Positions 1 to 8,722 of a stretch of 64,000 bases of DNA are shown piece by piece. The stretch spans positions 36,742 through 100,741 of the forward strand of contig NZ_JAKLOY010000013.1 in NCBI RefSeq assembly GCF_023652955.1. Reading direction: 5' to 3'. Within the stretch, counting starts at the first letter, position 1. Each line of letters opens with the position of its first letter. The position numbers and the translations under genes were made by a program. This stretch comes from Geomonas sp. Red32. GTDB lineage: Bacteria; Desulfobacterota; Desulfuromonadia; Geobacterales; Geobacteraceae. The notes beneath the pieces were generated by a model. It had not been told where the DNA came from. It searched no databases and saw only the letters and a list, made by a program, of their open reading frames with translations.

Positions 1-75
1 CCAGACCCCGAAGGTGACCGTCCCGTTGTTCTCGATGGCCCCCAGGGTGGTGAGGGGAAGCAATGACGCGCTCAT
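1..75 (-). CDS. N-terminus of a probable starch/glycogen-active protein (cut by window edge)
   Basis: Only the first 25 codons are visible, beginning MSASLLPLTTLGAIENNG and running off the left edge. An ATG is preceded by a GGGAG ribosome binding site about seven bases upstream, which supports a real start. The start of the peptide resembles the N-termini of bacterial alpha-amylase-like proteins. The neighbouring upstream gene on the same strand encodes tandem CBM21 glycogen-binding modules, so a glycan-active enzyme is a reasonable guess. The function rests on context and a faint sequence memory, not on any visible catalytic motif. Confidence 0.5.
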   Translation of the reverse strand, partial: MSASLLPLTTLGAIENNGTVTFGVW

Positions 76-114
76 AGTGCGACTCCCGTTTGAGTAATCC
101 CTCGCCCCTTGAGG

Positions 115-142
115 GAGAGGGTGGCCGAAGGCCGGGTGAGGG
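115..142. repeat. Intergenic repeat copy (28 bp, GGCCGAAGGCC core)
   Basis: This 28-bp stretch recurs identically at 46949-46976, and a diverged copy lies near 3795-3816. The core GGCCGAAGGCC is palindromic and is flanked by GAGGG-rich arms. All copies lie between genes. It looks like a REP or MITE-type dispersed element with no coding capacity. Confidence 0.6.
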
Positions 143-168
143 GAAGATTCGGGCGGGGCGGGAAGGGG

Positions 169-897
169 CTATTGATCGGTGCTCAGATCCGCCTTGCTCA
201 GCGTGTAATCCCGGCCGAAGTTGTTGTCCCAGAAGGTCTCGCCGCTGTCCAGGTCGGTGTAGAAGATGGCGAACTTGAAGCCGGGGGTACTTTCGTCGAG
301 GTTCAGCTCGGGACTCTTGAATTTCCACACTTCCACCTCGGAGATCCCTTCGGCGACCGGGACGGTTTCCGCGAAGCTCGCGAAGGTATCCTCGAAGGAG
401 CCCCAATCGTTGGCCGTCAGCCGGATGCCGGCCTTCTTGTTGAACGAGAGGTTGTTCAGGTAGATCTCCCCGTCGACCCACGAGGTGGTGAAGACGAAGC
501 CGCCCCCCGCCTCGGTCCCGCGGTGTGCGGTCGCCAGGTTGAGGACCACGTTCCCGCCCACCGTGTTGGGATGGATCTCGTCGAACCGGTAGTCGGCCCC
601 GCCGTTATTGTCCCAGAACGTCACCCCGTCCACCGAGTAGCGGAGAGCGAAGCGTTTGATATAGATCTGGTCGTCGTTGAGGATGAAGTTGTCGTAGTCG
701 TTGAAGTTCTTCTGCCAGGTGAGGGGGACTTCGCTCCAGGTTCCGTTTTGCTGCTGGTAGTGGAGGGCGACATCCTTGGCAAAGGCCAGGTTTTCTACCT
801 TGGCGGCCACGATGGTGTTGTTGACCCCGGTAATTCCGCCGCCCGGGGAAAAGGTATCCGACTCGACGTACTTTAGACGTATCGCGCTCTGTCCCAT
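169..897 (-). CDS. Tandem CBM21 carbohydrate-binding protein
   Basis: The 242-residue protein contains two copies of a CBM21-type (starch/glycogen-binding) module, at about residues 34-105 and 148-235. Each ends in the family's hallmark, WDNNGGADY in the first and WDNNFGRDY in the second, preceded by an FAxxY strand. No catalytic domain, signal peptide or membrane segment is visible, so it is probably a cytoplasmic glycogen-binding protein. The ATG follows an AGGAGA ribosome binding site. It lies just upstream of the gene cut by the left edge on the same strand, and the two probably form a glycogen or starch unit. In eukaryotes CBM21 targets phosphatase subunits to glycogen. A stand-alone bacterial pair suggests a scaffold or substrate-presenting role, which is inference. 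Confidence 0.75.
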   Translation of the reverse strand: MGQSAIRLKYVESDTFSPGGGITGVNNTIVAAKVENLAFAKDVALHYQQQNGTWSEVPLTWQKNFNDYDNFILNDDQIYIKRFALRYSVDGVTFWDNNGGADYRFDEIHPNTVGGNVVLNLATAHRGTEAGGGFVFTTSWVDGEIYLNNLSFNKKAGIRLTANDWGSFEDTFASFAETVPVAEGISEVEVWKFKSPELNLDESTPGFKFAIFYTDLDSGETFWDNNFGRDYTLSKADLSTDQ

Positions 898-1008
898 CGC
901 TTTCTCCTTGTGCGGGAACGCCCCCGGACCCGGGCGGGAGGGGGATCCCGGTAATTGTCACCAAGTCAAAAATTGGTATCGTCTATCAACCGCAACTCGG
1001 GAGTGGGT

Positions 1009-1482
1009 ATGAAGAATCCGCTGCCCCTACATACCTTGGGAAACCGGGACCTTCTCTCCGGTCACAAGGTCGCCTTCCTTTGTTCCCGCAACTGTCCGGC
1101 CGAGGCCGCCGAGAAATCCCGGCTCTGGGCAATCGCCCAAAGGGAGCGGGGAAGCTGCGTCATCTCCGGCTTTCACTCCCGGATCGAAAAGGACGTGCTC
1201 ATTCACCTGATCCCGGGGAGCCAGCCGATCATCCTGGCGCTCGCCCGGGGGATCATGAGCCACTTGGAACCCTGGATGGAAAGGAGGCTGGGAGAGGGGC
1301 GCCTGTTGATCGTGACACGGTACGCGGAAAGCGTGACCCATGCCTGCGAGGATTCCTGCTTCCATCGCAACCGCCTCATGATCGAGATGGCGGACGAGAT
1401 CGTCGTCGCCTTCGCCTCGCCGGGAGGAAGCCTCGAAAGGCTCTGCCGGGAGAACCCCCATCTCCGTTTTTTCCTGCTTTGA
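1009..1482 (+). CDS. DprA/SLOG-like protein (short, Rossmann only)
   Basis: The 157-residue product resembles the Rossmann-like (SLOG) core of the DNA-processing protein DprA/Smf. Features include a HKVAFLCSRNCP strand-loop, a GSCVISGFHSRIEKD segment where DprA has its SGxARGID motif, and an HACEDSCFHRNRLM segment like the RNRxIAGLS part of DprA. It lacks the SAM and winged-helix domains of full-length DprA, which is about 360 residues. The chosen ATG has GGGAG upstream; an earlier in-frame start would add 18 unconvincing residues. Competence-related ssDNA binding is the family role, but a nucleotide-binding SLOG role is equally possible for this short form. Confidence 0.55.
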   Translation: MKNPLPLHTLGNRDLLSGHKVAFLCSRNCPAEAAEKSRLWAIAQRERGSCVISGFHSRIEKDVLIHLIPGSQPIILALARGIMSHLEPWMERRLGEGRLLIVTRYAESVTHACEDSCFHRNRLMIEMADEIVVAFASPGGSLERLCRENPHLRFFLL

Positions 1483-1702
1483 TTGTTCCCGCGGTGAATA
1501 AGGGAAACTTACCACCCGTCGGCCGTTTTACAATTTGTTCTCGCTAATGATGTGCCGGGAGCGTGGGCGGGTTTGGCGTTGCGGGCCGGATCCGGAAGTA
1601 CCACCGCTAAGACATCCGCCTCCGCCGGTTTGCCGAATGATGCAAAACGGATAGACTTTGAAGGGTTAGTAGTCAGAGCTACCCCCTCGGAAAGGAGATC
1701 CC

Positions 1703-2023
1703 ATGGCCAGGGAACCGCACGAACACTATCAGACATTGAAAGGACGTCACCAGGGAGTCGTCGCCGCCGTCGAGGCGTTGCGCGATGCCGCACAGGCCGC
1801 CGGCCCTCTGGACAAGAAGACCCTGCACCTTATCCAGCTCGCCGCCTCGGCCGCCATCATGTCCCATGGCTCCGCACACAGCCATACCATTCGCGCCCTG
1901 GAGGCCGGTGCCACTCCCGACGAGATCCGCCACGCGGTACTCGTCCTCGTCAGCACCATCGGCTTCCCGTCCACCGCCGCCGCGCTCTCGTGGGTCGACG
2001 ACGTGCTGGAACGGGGATACTAG
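1703..2023 (+). CDS. Carboxymuconolactone decarboxylase/AhpD-family protein lacking CxxC
   Basis: The 106-residue protein matches the CMD/AhpD alpha-helical fold, with the family segment HxxRALEAGATPDEIRHAV. AhpD-type members carry a redox-active CxxC just before the conserved His. Here the segment reads SHGSAHSH, so both cysteines are absent and AhpD-like disulfide reductase activity is unlikely. The start ATG follows a GGAAAGGAG ribosome binding site. It appears to be monocistronic. The substrate cannot be told from sequence. Confidence 0.75.
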   Translation: MAREPHEHYQTLKGRHQGVVAAVEALRDAAQAAGPLDKKTLHLIQLAASAAIMSHGSAHSHTIRALEAGATPDEIRHAVLVLVSTIGFPSTAAALSWVDDVLERGY

Positions 2024-2199
2024 CCGCGCCCGCTCCCCCTTCATTTCCTGCTGGCCCCTAACCTGGCCCCACCCTTCTGCTACCTCGCGTTTGAGGGGAG
2101 GGTGGGGCACGCCGGTCCCCCCCGGCAAAAGGCAAGGGGAGAGAGGATAGAGAGAGGGGGGAGCCGCGGAGCCTTTAGCCAGCGGAAGAGGACCTCCTG

Positions 2200-3780
2200 A
2201 TGATCAGTGGCAGGCTGTTCAGACCATTTCAGTGGTTGGGCAAGCTCACTCCGGCGGCCATCACCTCCGTCTACCTTTTCTCAAGCCTCTGCTGGATCCT
2301 GATCGCCACCTTCACCATGGACCGCCTGCTGGCCGGCCGGCCGGAGCTCCGTGCCCTGGCCGAGACGGTCTTCGAGCTCCTCGGCGTCTTCAGCATGGGG
2401 CTCATCGTCTACATCCTTATCTCCATCAGCCAGGCCCGGCACCGTGCCAGCGAAGCCCGCATCCGCGAGCAGGCGGCCCGTGACGGCCTCACCACCCTCT
2501 TCAACCGCCAAGCCTTCGACGAATTCCTGCTGCAGTCGGTGGAATACGCGAAACGCCACCGGGAAACCTTCGCCCTTCTCTTCCTGGATCTCGACCGCTT
2601 CAAGGTCATCAACGACCGCCGCGGACACTTCGTCGGCGATCTCCTCCTCCAGGAGGTCGGGCGCCGCCTCACCGAGACCTGCGCCCGCCGTGGCGAGGAC
2701 GTCGTGGCCCGCGTCGGGGGGGACGAGTTCGCCGTCCTGCTCCGCCAGTCGGAGGCCCCGGAGGGGCCCTCGGTGGTCGCCCAGCGGATCCTGGACTCCC
2801 TCGCCGAGCCGTACATGCTCGATGGCAACGCCATCAACACCTCCGCGAGCCTCGGCATCGCCCTGTACCCTGCCGACAGCGATGAGGCTATGCAGCTCTT
2901 CAAGATGGCGGATATCGCCCTCAACCAGGCAAAGCAGCAGGGGCGTTCCACCTTCTGCTTCTATGGTGGCGAGTGGCGGGAGGAGCGGGACCAGCGCCTG
3001 TACCTGGAGCAGGGACTTTTGCGCGCGATCACCCACGGGGAGCTCTTCCTCGTCTACCAGCCCAAGCTCGACACCGGTGCCATGCGGGTGATCGGGGTGG
3101 AGGCGCTGGTGCGTTGGAACCACCCGCACTTGGGGGTGCTGGGGGCGCTGAGTTTCGTGCCGCTCGCCGAGAAGGCGGGACTGATCTGGACCCTGACCGA
3201 GTGGGTGCTGAAGGCTGCCTGCCGGCAGGCGGGGGAGTGGTACCGCGATGCGGGGCTCGATATCAACGTGGCGGTGAACATGTCCCCCTCGGTCTTCGGC
3301 CACCCGGATCTGGAACAGGCGATCCAGACGGCGCTTCACGACGGCGGGCTCCCGCCCGACCGGCTCACGCTGGAGATCACCGAGGAGTCGTTGATGATCT
3401 ACGAGGCGGAGTCCCTCGAGGTGCTGGAGCGGCTGCACCGGATGGGGATCAACGTCCAGATCGACGACTTCGGGACCGGCTACTCTTCGCTCGCGTCGCT
3501 CAAGCACTACCATTTCCAGGCCTTGAAGATCGACAAGTCCTTCGTCAGGGACGTGGTGACCTCCTCGGACGACGCCGCCATCGCCACCACCATCATGTTC
3601 ATGGCCAAGTGCCTCGACATGGAAGCCATTGCCGAAGGGGTGGAATCGGAGGCCCAGAAGGAATTTCTCGCCTCGATCGACTGCCGTTTCATGCAGGGGT
3701 ACTACTTCGCCCGTCCCCTGGCCGCCTCCGAGGTGACCGCCTACATTGCCCGTCTCGGGGTCCAGAAAAAGCCGGATTAG
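2200..3780 (+). CDS. Membrane GGDEF-EAL protein (c-di-GMP synthesis/degradation)
   Basis: The 526-residue protein has two predicted transmembrane helices (about residues 15-40 and 55-77), then a diguanylate cyclase domain and an EAL phosphodiesterase domain. The GGDEF signature is intact at 173-177. An inhibitory I-site RxxD (R164-D167) lies exactly five residues before it. The EAL motif is at 301-303, and the downstream DDFGTGYSSL segment is intact. Both activities may therefore be retained, acting on GTP and c-di-GMP at the inner membrane. The short periplasmic loop leaves no recognisable sensor domain. A GAGGACCTCCTG stretch before the ATG provides the ribosome binding site. Confidence 0.9.
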   Translation: MISGRLFRPFQWLGKLTPAAITSVYLFSSLCWILIATFTMDRLLAGRPELRALAETVFELLGVFSMGLIVYILISISQARHRASEARIREQAARDGLTTLFNRQAFDEFLLQSVEYAKRHRETFALLFLDLDRFKVINDRRGHFVGDLLLQEVGRRLTETCARRGEDVVARVGGDEFAVLLRQSEAPEGPSVVAQRILDSLAEPYMLDGNAINTSASLGIALYPADSDEAMQLFKMADIALNQAKQQGRSTFCFYGGEWREERDQRLYLEQGLLRAITHGELFLVYQPKLDTGAMRVIGVEALVRWNHPHLGVLGALSFVPLAEKAGLIWTLTEWVLKAACRQAGEWYRDAGLDINVAVNMSPSVFGHPDLEQAIQTALHDGGLPPDRLTLEITEESLMIYEAESLEVLERLHRMGINVQIDDFGTGYSSLASLKHYHFQALKIDKSFVRDVVTSSDDAAIATTIMFMAKCLDMEAIAEGVESEAQKEFLASIDCRFMQGYYFARPLAASEVTAYIARLGVQKKPD

Positions 3781-3942
3781 GCGGTTCTCCGGCCGTTGGC
3801 CGGAGGCCGGGTGAGGCCAGCTTTTGAAGTGGCCAGCGTACACTCGCCGTCTTATAGGCCCCCTTGTTGTAATGGTTACCCCCTCCGCTATACTGGTTAA
3901 CGTTTCCCAATACATATCGGCCGTTACTTCGGGAGGAGTGCC

Positions 3943-5115
3943 ATGCCAGAGAGGGTGAAGAAGGTTGGGGTGTTGACCGGTGGTGGCGATGTACCGGGGT
4001 TGAACCCGGCGCTGAAAACCCTCGTTAACCGGGCGTCCGATCTCGGGCACCAGGTGCTCGGGATCCGGCGGGGATGGGGAGGGCTTCTCAACCTGAACCG
4101 GGACGATCCCTCCACCATGGAGAGCCTGGTTACGCCGCTCGACCGCCAGGTGGTGCGTACCGTGGACCGCACCGGGGGAACCTTTCTCCATACGAGCCGC
4201 ACCAACCCGGGGAAGGTGGGGAGCTCGGAGGTGCCGCCCTTCCTCCAGCAGGAAGGATTCGATCCTTTAGCCAAGGGACCGCACGACTTCACCTCCCATG
4301 TGCTGGCGAACCTGGAGCACCTTGAGCTGGACGCCCTGATCGCCATCGGCGGCGACGATACCCTGAGCTACGCCGAGCGGCTGCACCGCGAGGGATTCCC
4401 GGTGGTGGCCATTCCGAAGACCATGGATAACGACGTCTTCGGCACCGACTACTGCATCGGCTTCTCCACCGCGGTGACCCGGAGCATCAATTTCATCCAC
4501 AGCCTGAGGACTTCGGCCGGCTCGCACGAGCGGATCGCCATCGTGGAGCTCTTCGGGAGGAATTCCGGGGAAACCTCGCTGGTTTCCGCCTACCTCGCCG
4601 GCGTCGACCGGGCCCTCATCTCCGAGGTCCCTTTCGATGTCGAGAAGCTTTCCCGCCTGCTCGCCGAGGACAAGCGGGGAAACAAGAGCAACTATGCGAT
4701 GGTGACGGTTTCCGAGGGGGCCACCATGATCGGCGGGCAGATCGTGGAGTACGGGCAGGAAGACGCCTACGGCCACAAGAAACTCGGCGGGATCGGTGTG
4801 GTGGTCAGCGAGGCGATCCGCAAGCTGACCGGTTCCCACATCATCTACCAGCAGCTCTCCTACCTGATGCGGAGCGGGGCACCCGATTCACTGGATCTGA
4901 TGGTCGCCTTCAACTACGCCAACATGGCGATGGACCTGGTCAACGAGGGGATGTCGGGGCGGATGGTGGCGCTGCAGGGAGGGACCTACTGTCACATCCC
5001 GATCGGGAGCGTGATGCAGGGGGTGAAGCGGGTCGATGTGGCTGAGCTCTATGACAGTGAAGAGTACCGCCCGCGGGTCAGGCACGTCCTAGGGAAACCG
5101 ATGTTCCTGTACTAA
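3943..5115 (+). CDS. 6-phosphofructokinase, PPi-type active site
   Basis: This 390-residue phosphofructokinase phosphorylates fructose 6-phosphate in glycolysis. Visible motifs are the N-terminal [13 protein letters not shown] loop, IAIGGDDT, and the catalytic PKTMDND segment. Two residues known to decide the phosphoryl donor are both of the pyrophosphate type: Asp in GGDD, where ATP enzymes have Gly, and Lys in PKTMDND, where ATP enzymes have PGTIDND. This suggests PPi-dependent, potentially reversible activity, although some Lys-containing enzymes use ATP. It has its own ribosome binding site (GGGAGGAG) and no tightly linked partner. The product name is secure; the donor is inferred. Confidence 0.9.
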   Translation: MPERVKKVGVLTGGGDVPGLNPALKTLVNRASDLGHQVLGIRRGWGGLLNLNRDDPSTMESLVTPLDRQVVRTVDRTGGTFLHTSRTNPGKVGSSEVPPFLQQEGFDPLAKGPHDFTSHVLANLEHLELDALIAIGGDDTLSYAERLHREGFPVVAIPKTMDNDVFGTDYCIGFSTAVTRSINFIHSLRTSAGSHERIAIVELFGRNSGETSLVSAYLAGVDRALISEVPFDVEKLSRLLAEDKRGNKSNYAMVTVSEGATMIGGQIVEYGQEDAYGHKKLGGIGVVVSEAIRKLTGSHIIYQQLSYLMRSGAPDSLDLMVAFNYANMAMDLVNEGMSGRMVALQGGTYCHIPIGSVMQGVKRVDVAELYDSEEYRPRVRHVLGKPMFLY

Positions 5116-5130
5116 CGAAAAGTCAAAGGC

Positions 5131-5340
5131 TATTCGAACGCGGATGACGCGGATTTACGCGGATGAAACTGTAAAATCTAACCAATAGAACACGGATCAA
5201 ATCTGATTGAACGGATTTACACGGATAAACCTTATTCTTTTTTACAGAACCTAAAGCTTAATCCGCCTTTATCCGTTGCATCAGATTTGATCCGTGTTCC
5301 ATTGCTTGTCGTTTCGTTTTCCTGCCGTATCCGCGTTCCA
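5131..5340. repeat. Dispersed CGCGGAT-type repeat with long inverted arms
   Basis: The gap before rtcA holds degenerate CGCGGAT/ACGGATT units. The stretch at 5188-5207 is an exact 20-bp inverted match to 5280-5299, and the match extends further with one mismatch, so the transcript could form a long hairpin. A related block lies at 42370-42421 beside the glutamate dehydrogenase gene. No reading frame is convincing here. A transposon-derived or REP-like mobile repeat is likely. Confidence 0.6.
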
Positions 5341-5356
5341 TGTTTTTAGGGGTTTT

Positions 5357-6436
5357 ATGATCGAAATCGACGGCAGCCTCGGTGAAGGTGGAGGACAGAT
5401 GCGACAGATGCTGCGCACCGCGCTCAGCCTCTCCTGCGTCACCGGCAAGCCCTTCCACATCTTCAACATCCGCAGGATGCGTCCCAAACCCGGCCTCATG
5501 CGGCAGCACCAGGTCGCGGTGCAGTCCGCGGCATGCATCTCCTCGGCCGAGGTTCTCGGCGACCAAATCGGCTCCGTTGAGCTCACCTTCCTACCGAAGG
5601 CAGTTGCCCCCGCCAACTACGACATCGCCATCGGCACCGCCGGCTCGACCACTATGGTCCTCCAGACCCTGATTCCCCCCCTCCTTACCTCGCACGACAC
5701 GAGCCGCATCGCCCTTTCCGGCGGGACTCACGTTCCCTTCAGCCCCTCGTGGGAATACCTGACCGAGATCTTCTCCCCCGTAATGGCCCGGCTGGGCGCC
5801 AGGCTCGACTTCGTCCTCGACTCCTGCGGCTTCTACCCCAAAGGGGGCGGGAGAGTCCGCTGCCGCATCGAGCCTGCCGCGAGCTTTTCACCGCTTGAGG
5901 CCGTCCACCGCGGGAAACTGCTCCGCATCGTGGGGGCCTCGGCAGTGGGAAACCTCCCCATTACCATTGCCGAACGACAGGCCCATGCCGCGACTCTCCG
6001 TTTGCGGGAGCACCTCGGGGAACACCTCCCGGTTGCCATCGACATACGCAACCTGAAGATGCCGGGGCAGGGGACCTTCATCTTCCTCAAGGCCGAATAC
6101 GAAAACGCCGTCGCGGGATTCACCTCCCTCGGCGAACGGGGGAAACCGGCCGAGCTGGTAGGGGAGGAGGCGGCCCTCGAACTGATCGGCCATCACGACA
6201 CCGGCATGCCGGTCGACCCTCACCTGGCGGACCAGCTCGTCCTCTACCTCGCCCAGGCTACCGGCCCTTCCCGTTACGCGACGTCAAGGCTTACTTCCCA
6301 CCTCAGGACCAACCTGGAGGTTACGGCACTTTTTCTCGATTTCAAAGTCGAGGTCGATGGCGAATGGGAGGGACCCGGCACGGTCACCATCACCCCCCGT
6401 CCCGGCGCCAGGAAAGGTAGTACGGTGCAACGATGA
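5357..6436 (+). CDS. rtcA: RNA 3'-terminal phosphate cyclase
   Basis: The 359-residue enzyme converts RNA 3'-phosphate ends to 2',3'-cyclic phosphates using ATP through an AMP-histidine intermediate. It aligns along its length with RtcA: GSLGEGGGQ at the N-terminus, RPKPGLMRQH, GTAGSTTMV, GFYPKGGG, HLADQL, and a C-terminal SHLRTN containing the probable catalytic histidine. The ATG of MIEIDGSLGEGGG was chosen because it matches the family start; an upstream start would add unrelated residues. The normally invariant GEGGGQ(I/L)LR segment carries three extra residues caused by a 9-bp tandem duplication (5394-5411). No rtcB or rtcR is nearby. The stop codon overlaps the next start (ATGA), so the two genes are translationally coupled. 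Confidence 0.93.
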   Translation: MIEIDGSLGEGGGQMRQMLRTALSLSCVTGKPFHIFNIRRMRPKPGLMRQHQVAVQSAACISSAEVLGDQIGSVELTFLPKAVAPANYDIAIGTAGSTTMVLQTLIPPLLTSHDTSRIALSGGTHVPFSPSWEYLTEIFSPVMARLGARLDFVLDSCGFYPKGGGRVRCRIEPAASFSPLEAVHRGKLLRIVGASAVGNLPITIAERQAHAATLRLREHLGEHLPVAIDIRNLKMPGQGTFIFLKAEYENAVAGFTSLGERGKPAELVGEEAALELIGHHDTGMPVDPHLADQLVLYLAQATGPSRYATSRLTSHLRTNLEVTALFLDFKVEVDGEWEGPGTVTITPRPGARKGSTVQR

Positions 6437-8085
6437 CTAAAATCCTGCTGGACAATCCCCTACTCCTTTTGTTCCTCGTGGCCGGAATCGGCTACCCCTT
6501 GGGGCGTATCAAGATCTTCGGCTCCAGCTTCGGGGTTGCCGCCGTCCTCTTCGTCGGCCTCGCCTTCGGCGCCATGCATCCCCAGATGAAACTGCCGGAC
6601 GTCATCTACATGCTCGGGCTCAGCATCTTCATCTACGCCATCGGGCTGAGCGGCGGGCCGGTCTTCGTCGCCTCCTTCAAGCGGGAGGGGCTTCGCTACA
6701 ACCTCCTGGTGCTGACCATCCTCGGGATCTGTGCCATCGTCACCGCCCTCATCGGCAGTCTCCTCCACTTCAAGCCCTCCATCACGGCCGGTATCTATTC
6801 GGGCAGCCTGACCAGCACCCCTTCCATCGCCGTCATCATCGACACCCTGCGGCACAACTTCCGCGGCGGAGGGAATCTGGACCAGCTCCTCGCCGAACCG
6901 GTGGTCGGCTATTCGATCACCTACCCGATGGGGCTGATCGGCACCGTGCTCGCCATCAGCCTGGCGCAGCGCCTCTGGAAGATCGACTTCAAGGCCGAGG
7001 CGAAGCAGCTCCGCTCGCTGGGGGCCGCCACGGAGCCGCTGAGAAATTACACCATCGCGGTGAAGAGGGGGGAGGTCTGCTGCGGCAAACCGGTGGAACA
7101 ACTGCGCCGCGAACAGGGGTGGGATGTCATTTTCGGCCGGGTCAAGCGTGACGGGCAGTATCTGCTGGCGTCTCCGGAGGAGAAACTGCGGGAGGGGGAC
7201 CTGGTGACGGTGGTGGGGACCTCGGAGGAACTGGACCGGGTGGCGGCATTCCTGGGGGAAAAGAGCACGGAGGAGATCGACCTCGACCGGAGCGAATTCG
7301 ACTTCCGGCGCATCTTCGTCTCCAATCCGGCGGTGGCCGGCAGACGGCTGAGCGATCTGGAACTGCGCGGGAAGTATGGCGCGGTGGTGACCCGGGTCCG
7401 CAGGGGGGACGACGAGTTTCTTCCCAACGGCGACCTCTCGCTGGAGCTGGGCGACCGGGTGCGGGTGGTGACCCACCACGACAACATGAAGGCGGTCACC
7501 CGGCTCTTCGGCGACTCCTACCGCGCGGTCAGCGAGATCGACGTCCTCACCTTTGGTCTGGGGCTGGCGATGGGGCTATTTCTGGGGTTGTTGCCGATAC
7601 CGCTGCCGGGAGGGATAACCTTCAAGCTCGGCTTTGCCGGGGGGCCGCTGGTGACCGGCATCGTTTTGGGGACCATCGGGCGCACCGGGAAGATGTTCTG
7701 GAACCTCCCCTACAGTGCCAACATCACCTTGCGGCAGATCGGGATGGTGCTCTTTCTGGCCGGGGTCGGCACCGGGGCGGGGTACAGTTTTCTCTCCACC
7801 TTCGTCAATGGCGGGGGGCTGCTCTTTTTCGGGGTAGGGACGGGGATAACCTGCCTGGCGTCGCTGCTCGTCCTCGGGGTCGGGTACCGGATGGTGAAGA
7901 TACCGATGACTCTCCTGATGGGGATCGTCGCCGGGATGCAGACCCAGAGCGCGGTGCTCGGCTACGCCCTGGACCAGACCCACAATGATCTTCCCAACAT
8001 CGGGTTCGCCTCCGTCTATCCCGCAGCCACGGTGTTCAAGATCGTACTCGTGCAGATCATGGTGGTCACCCTCGCTCAGCATTGA
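6433..8085 (+). CDS. AspT/YidE-type transporter with central RCK-C pair
   Basis: The 550-residue integral membrane protein has about five hydrophobic helices before and five to six after a soluble middle (about residues 200-370). The middle contains two TrkA-C/RCK-C-like domains, with segments LREGDLVTVVGTSEELDRV and LELGDRVRVVTHHDN. This is the architecture of the aspartate:alanine exchanger AspT and of E. coli YidE/YbjL. The family exchanges amino or dicarboxylic acids, but the substrate here is unknown. The start codon overlaps the rtcA stop by four bases, indicating one operon; a functional tie between RNA end repair and transport is not obvious. Confidence 0.85.
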   Translation: MTKILLDNPLLLLFLVAGIGYPLGRIKIFGSSFGVAAVLFVGLAFGAMHPQMKLPDVIYMLGLSIFIYAIGLSGGPVFVASFKREGLRYNLLVLTILGICAIVTALIGSLLHFKPSITAGIYSGSLTSTPSIAVIIDTLRHNFRGGGNLDQLLAEPVVGYSITYPMGLIGTVLAISLAQRLWKIDFKAEAKQLRSLGAATEPLRNYTIAVKRGEVCCGKPVEQLRREQGWDVIFGRVKRDGQYLLASPEEKLREGDLVTVVGTSEELDRVAAFLGEKSTEEIDLDRSEFDFRRIFVSNPAVAGRRLSDLELRGKYGAVVTRVRRGDDEFLPNGDLSLELGDRVRVVTHHDNMKAVTRLFGDSYRAVSEIDVLTFGLGLAMGLFLGLLPIPLPGGITFKLGFAGGPLVTGIVLGTIGRTGKMFWNLPYSANITLRQIGMVLFLAGVGTGAGYSFLSTFVNGGGLLFFGVGTGITCLASLLVLGVGYRMVKIPMTLLMGIVAGMQTQSAVLGYALDQTHNDLPNIGFASVYPAATVFKIVLVQIMVVTLAQH

Positions 8086-8094
8086 GCCGGCGCC

Positions 8095-8559
8095 TCACTC
8101 TCCAGAGACCATCCCGCAAAGCTGGTCGATGAATCCCAGCTGGCCCTTCAGAATCTTTTCCCTCGCCAGCTCCACCGTGAACCATCCCGCCCGGTCCACC
8201 TCGGGGAACTCCGCCTGTCGCCCCGATTTCGGCGGCCACTCCATCGTGAAGGTGTTGCTGGAGATCCGCTCCGCATCGCAATCCCCCTGTACCGCCCAGG
8301 CCCGGACCTGCTTTCCTCCCGGCTGCTTGACCAGGTTCAGCTCCCTGAACTCACCGTCGATGGTCTGTCCGGTCTCCTCCTGGAATTCCCTTCTCGCCAC
8401 CGCGAACGGATCCTCCCCCTGCTCGTACTCCCCTTTGGGAATCGACCACGCCCCGAGATCCTTCTTGGCCCAGAAGGGGCCGCCCGGATGCACCAGGAAG
8501 AGTTCCAGCAGGTGATCGCGGAAACGAAAGAGCAGCAATCCCGCACTGGTTTTGGGCAT
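8095..8559 (-). CDS. Nudix hydrolase
   Basis: The 154-residue protein carries a complete Nudix box, from GEYEQGEDPFAVARREFQ through EETG, fitting GX5EX7REUXEEXGU. The N-terminus MPKTSAGLLLFR and the SIPKGEYEQGED segment are typical of a subgroup acting on diadenosine polyphosphates and other dinucleoside polyphosphates, but substrate assignment in this superfamily is weak from sequence. A CAGGAG sequence lies before the ATG. It converges with the transporter gene, with only about 10 bases between the two stop codons. Confidence 0.88.
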   Translation of the reverse strand: MPKTSAGLLLFRFRDHLLELFLVHPGGPFWAKKDLGAWSIPKGEYEQGEDPFAVARREFQEETGQTIDGEFRELNLVKQPGGKQVRAWAVQGDCDAERISSNTFTMEWPPKSGRQAEFPEVDRAGWFTVELAREKILKGQLGFIDQLCGMVSGE

Positions 8560-8589
8560 AGAGAACTCCTGGTCTAACCTCTCCGGTCA

Positions 8590-8700
8590 ATGACGGAGCC
8601 TGAGGGAGGGGGAAGGGGGTGGGGGAGGTTTCCACAGCGTACCGTAGCCGTGCTCCCCCTCACCCTAACCCTCCCCCTCCAGGGGGGAGGGGATCCCTAC
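8590..8700. repeat. G/C-rich GAGGGGG palindromic repeat
   Basis: The gap between the Nudix and channel genes holds facing runs of GGGGGAGG and CCTCCCCC separated by a short spacer. It belongs to the CCTCCCCTTGAGGGG repeat class seen in intergenic spaces throughout the window (near 2090, 22065, 24870, 30555, 34080, 48360 and 49290). No gene is visible in it. Confidence 0.55.
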
Positions 8701-8722
8701 CGGTCGGCAGACAAGGAGAGAG

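Noticed and set aside
109..876. 255-codon forward ORF opposite the CBM21 gene
   Set aside because: It is the opposite-strand reading of a well-supported gene, has no ribosome binding site, and has the Arg/Gly/Val-rich composition usual for shadow frames in GC-rich DNA.
2281..4191. 636-codon reverse ORF opposite the GGDEF-EAL and phosphofructokinase genes
   Set aside because: It spans two genuine genes on the other strand and an intergenic gap; shadow of GC-rich coding DNA.
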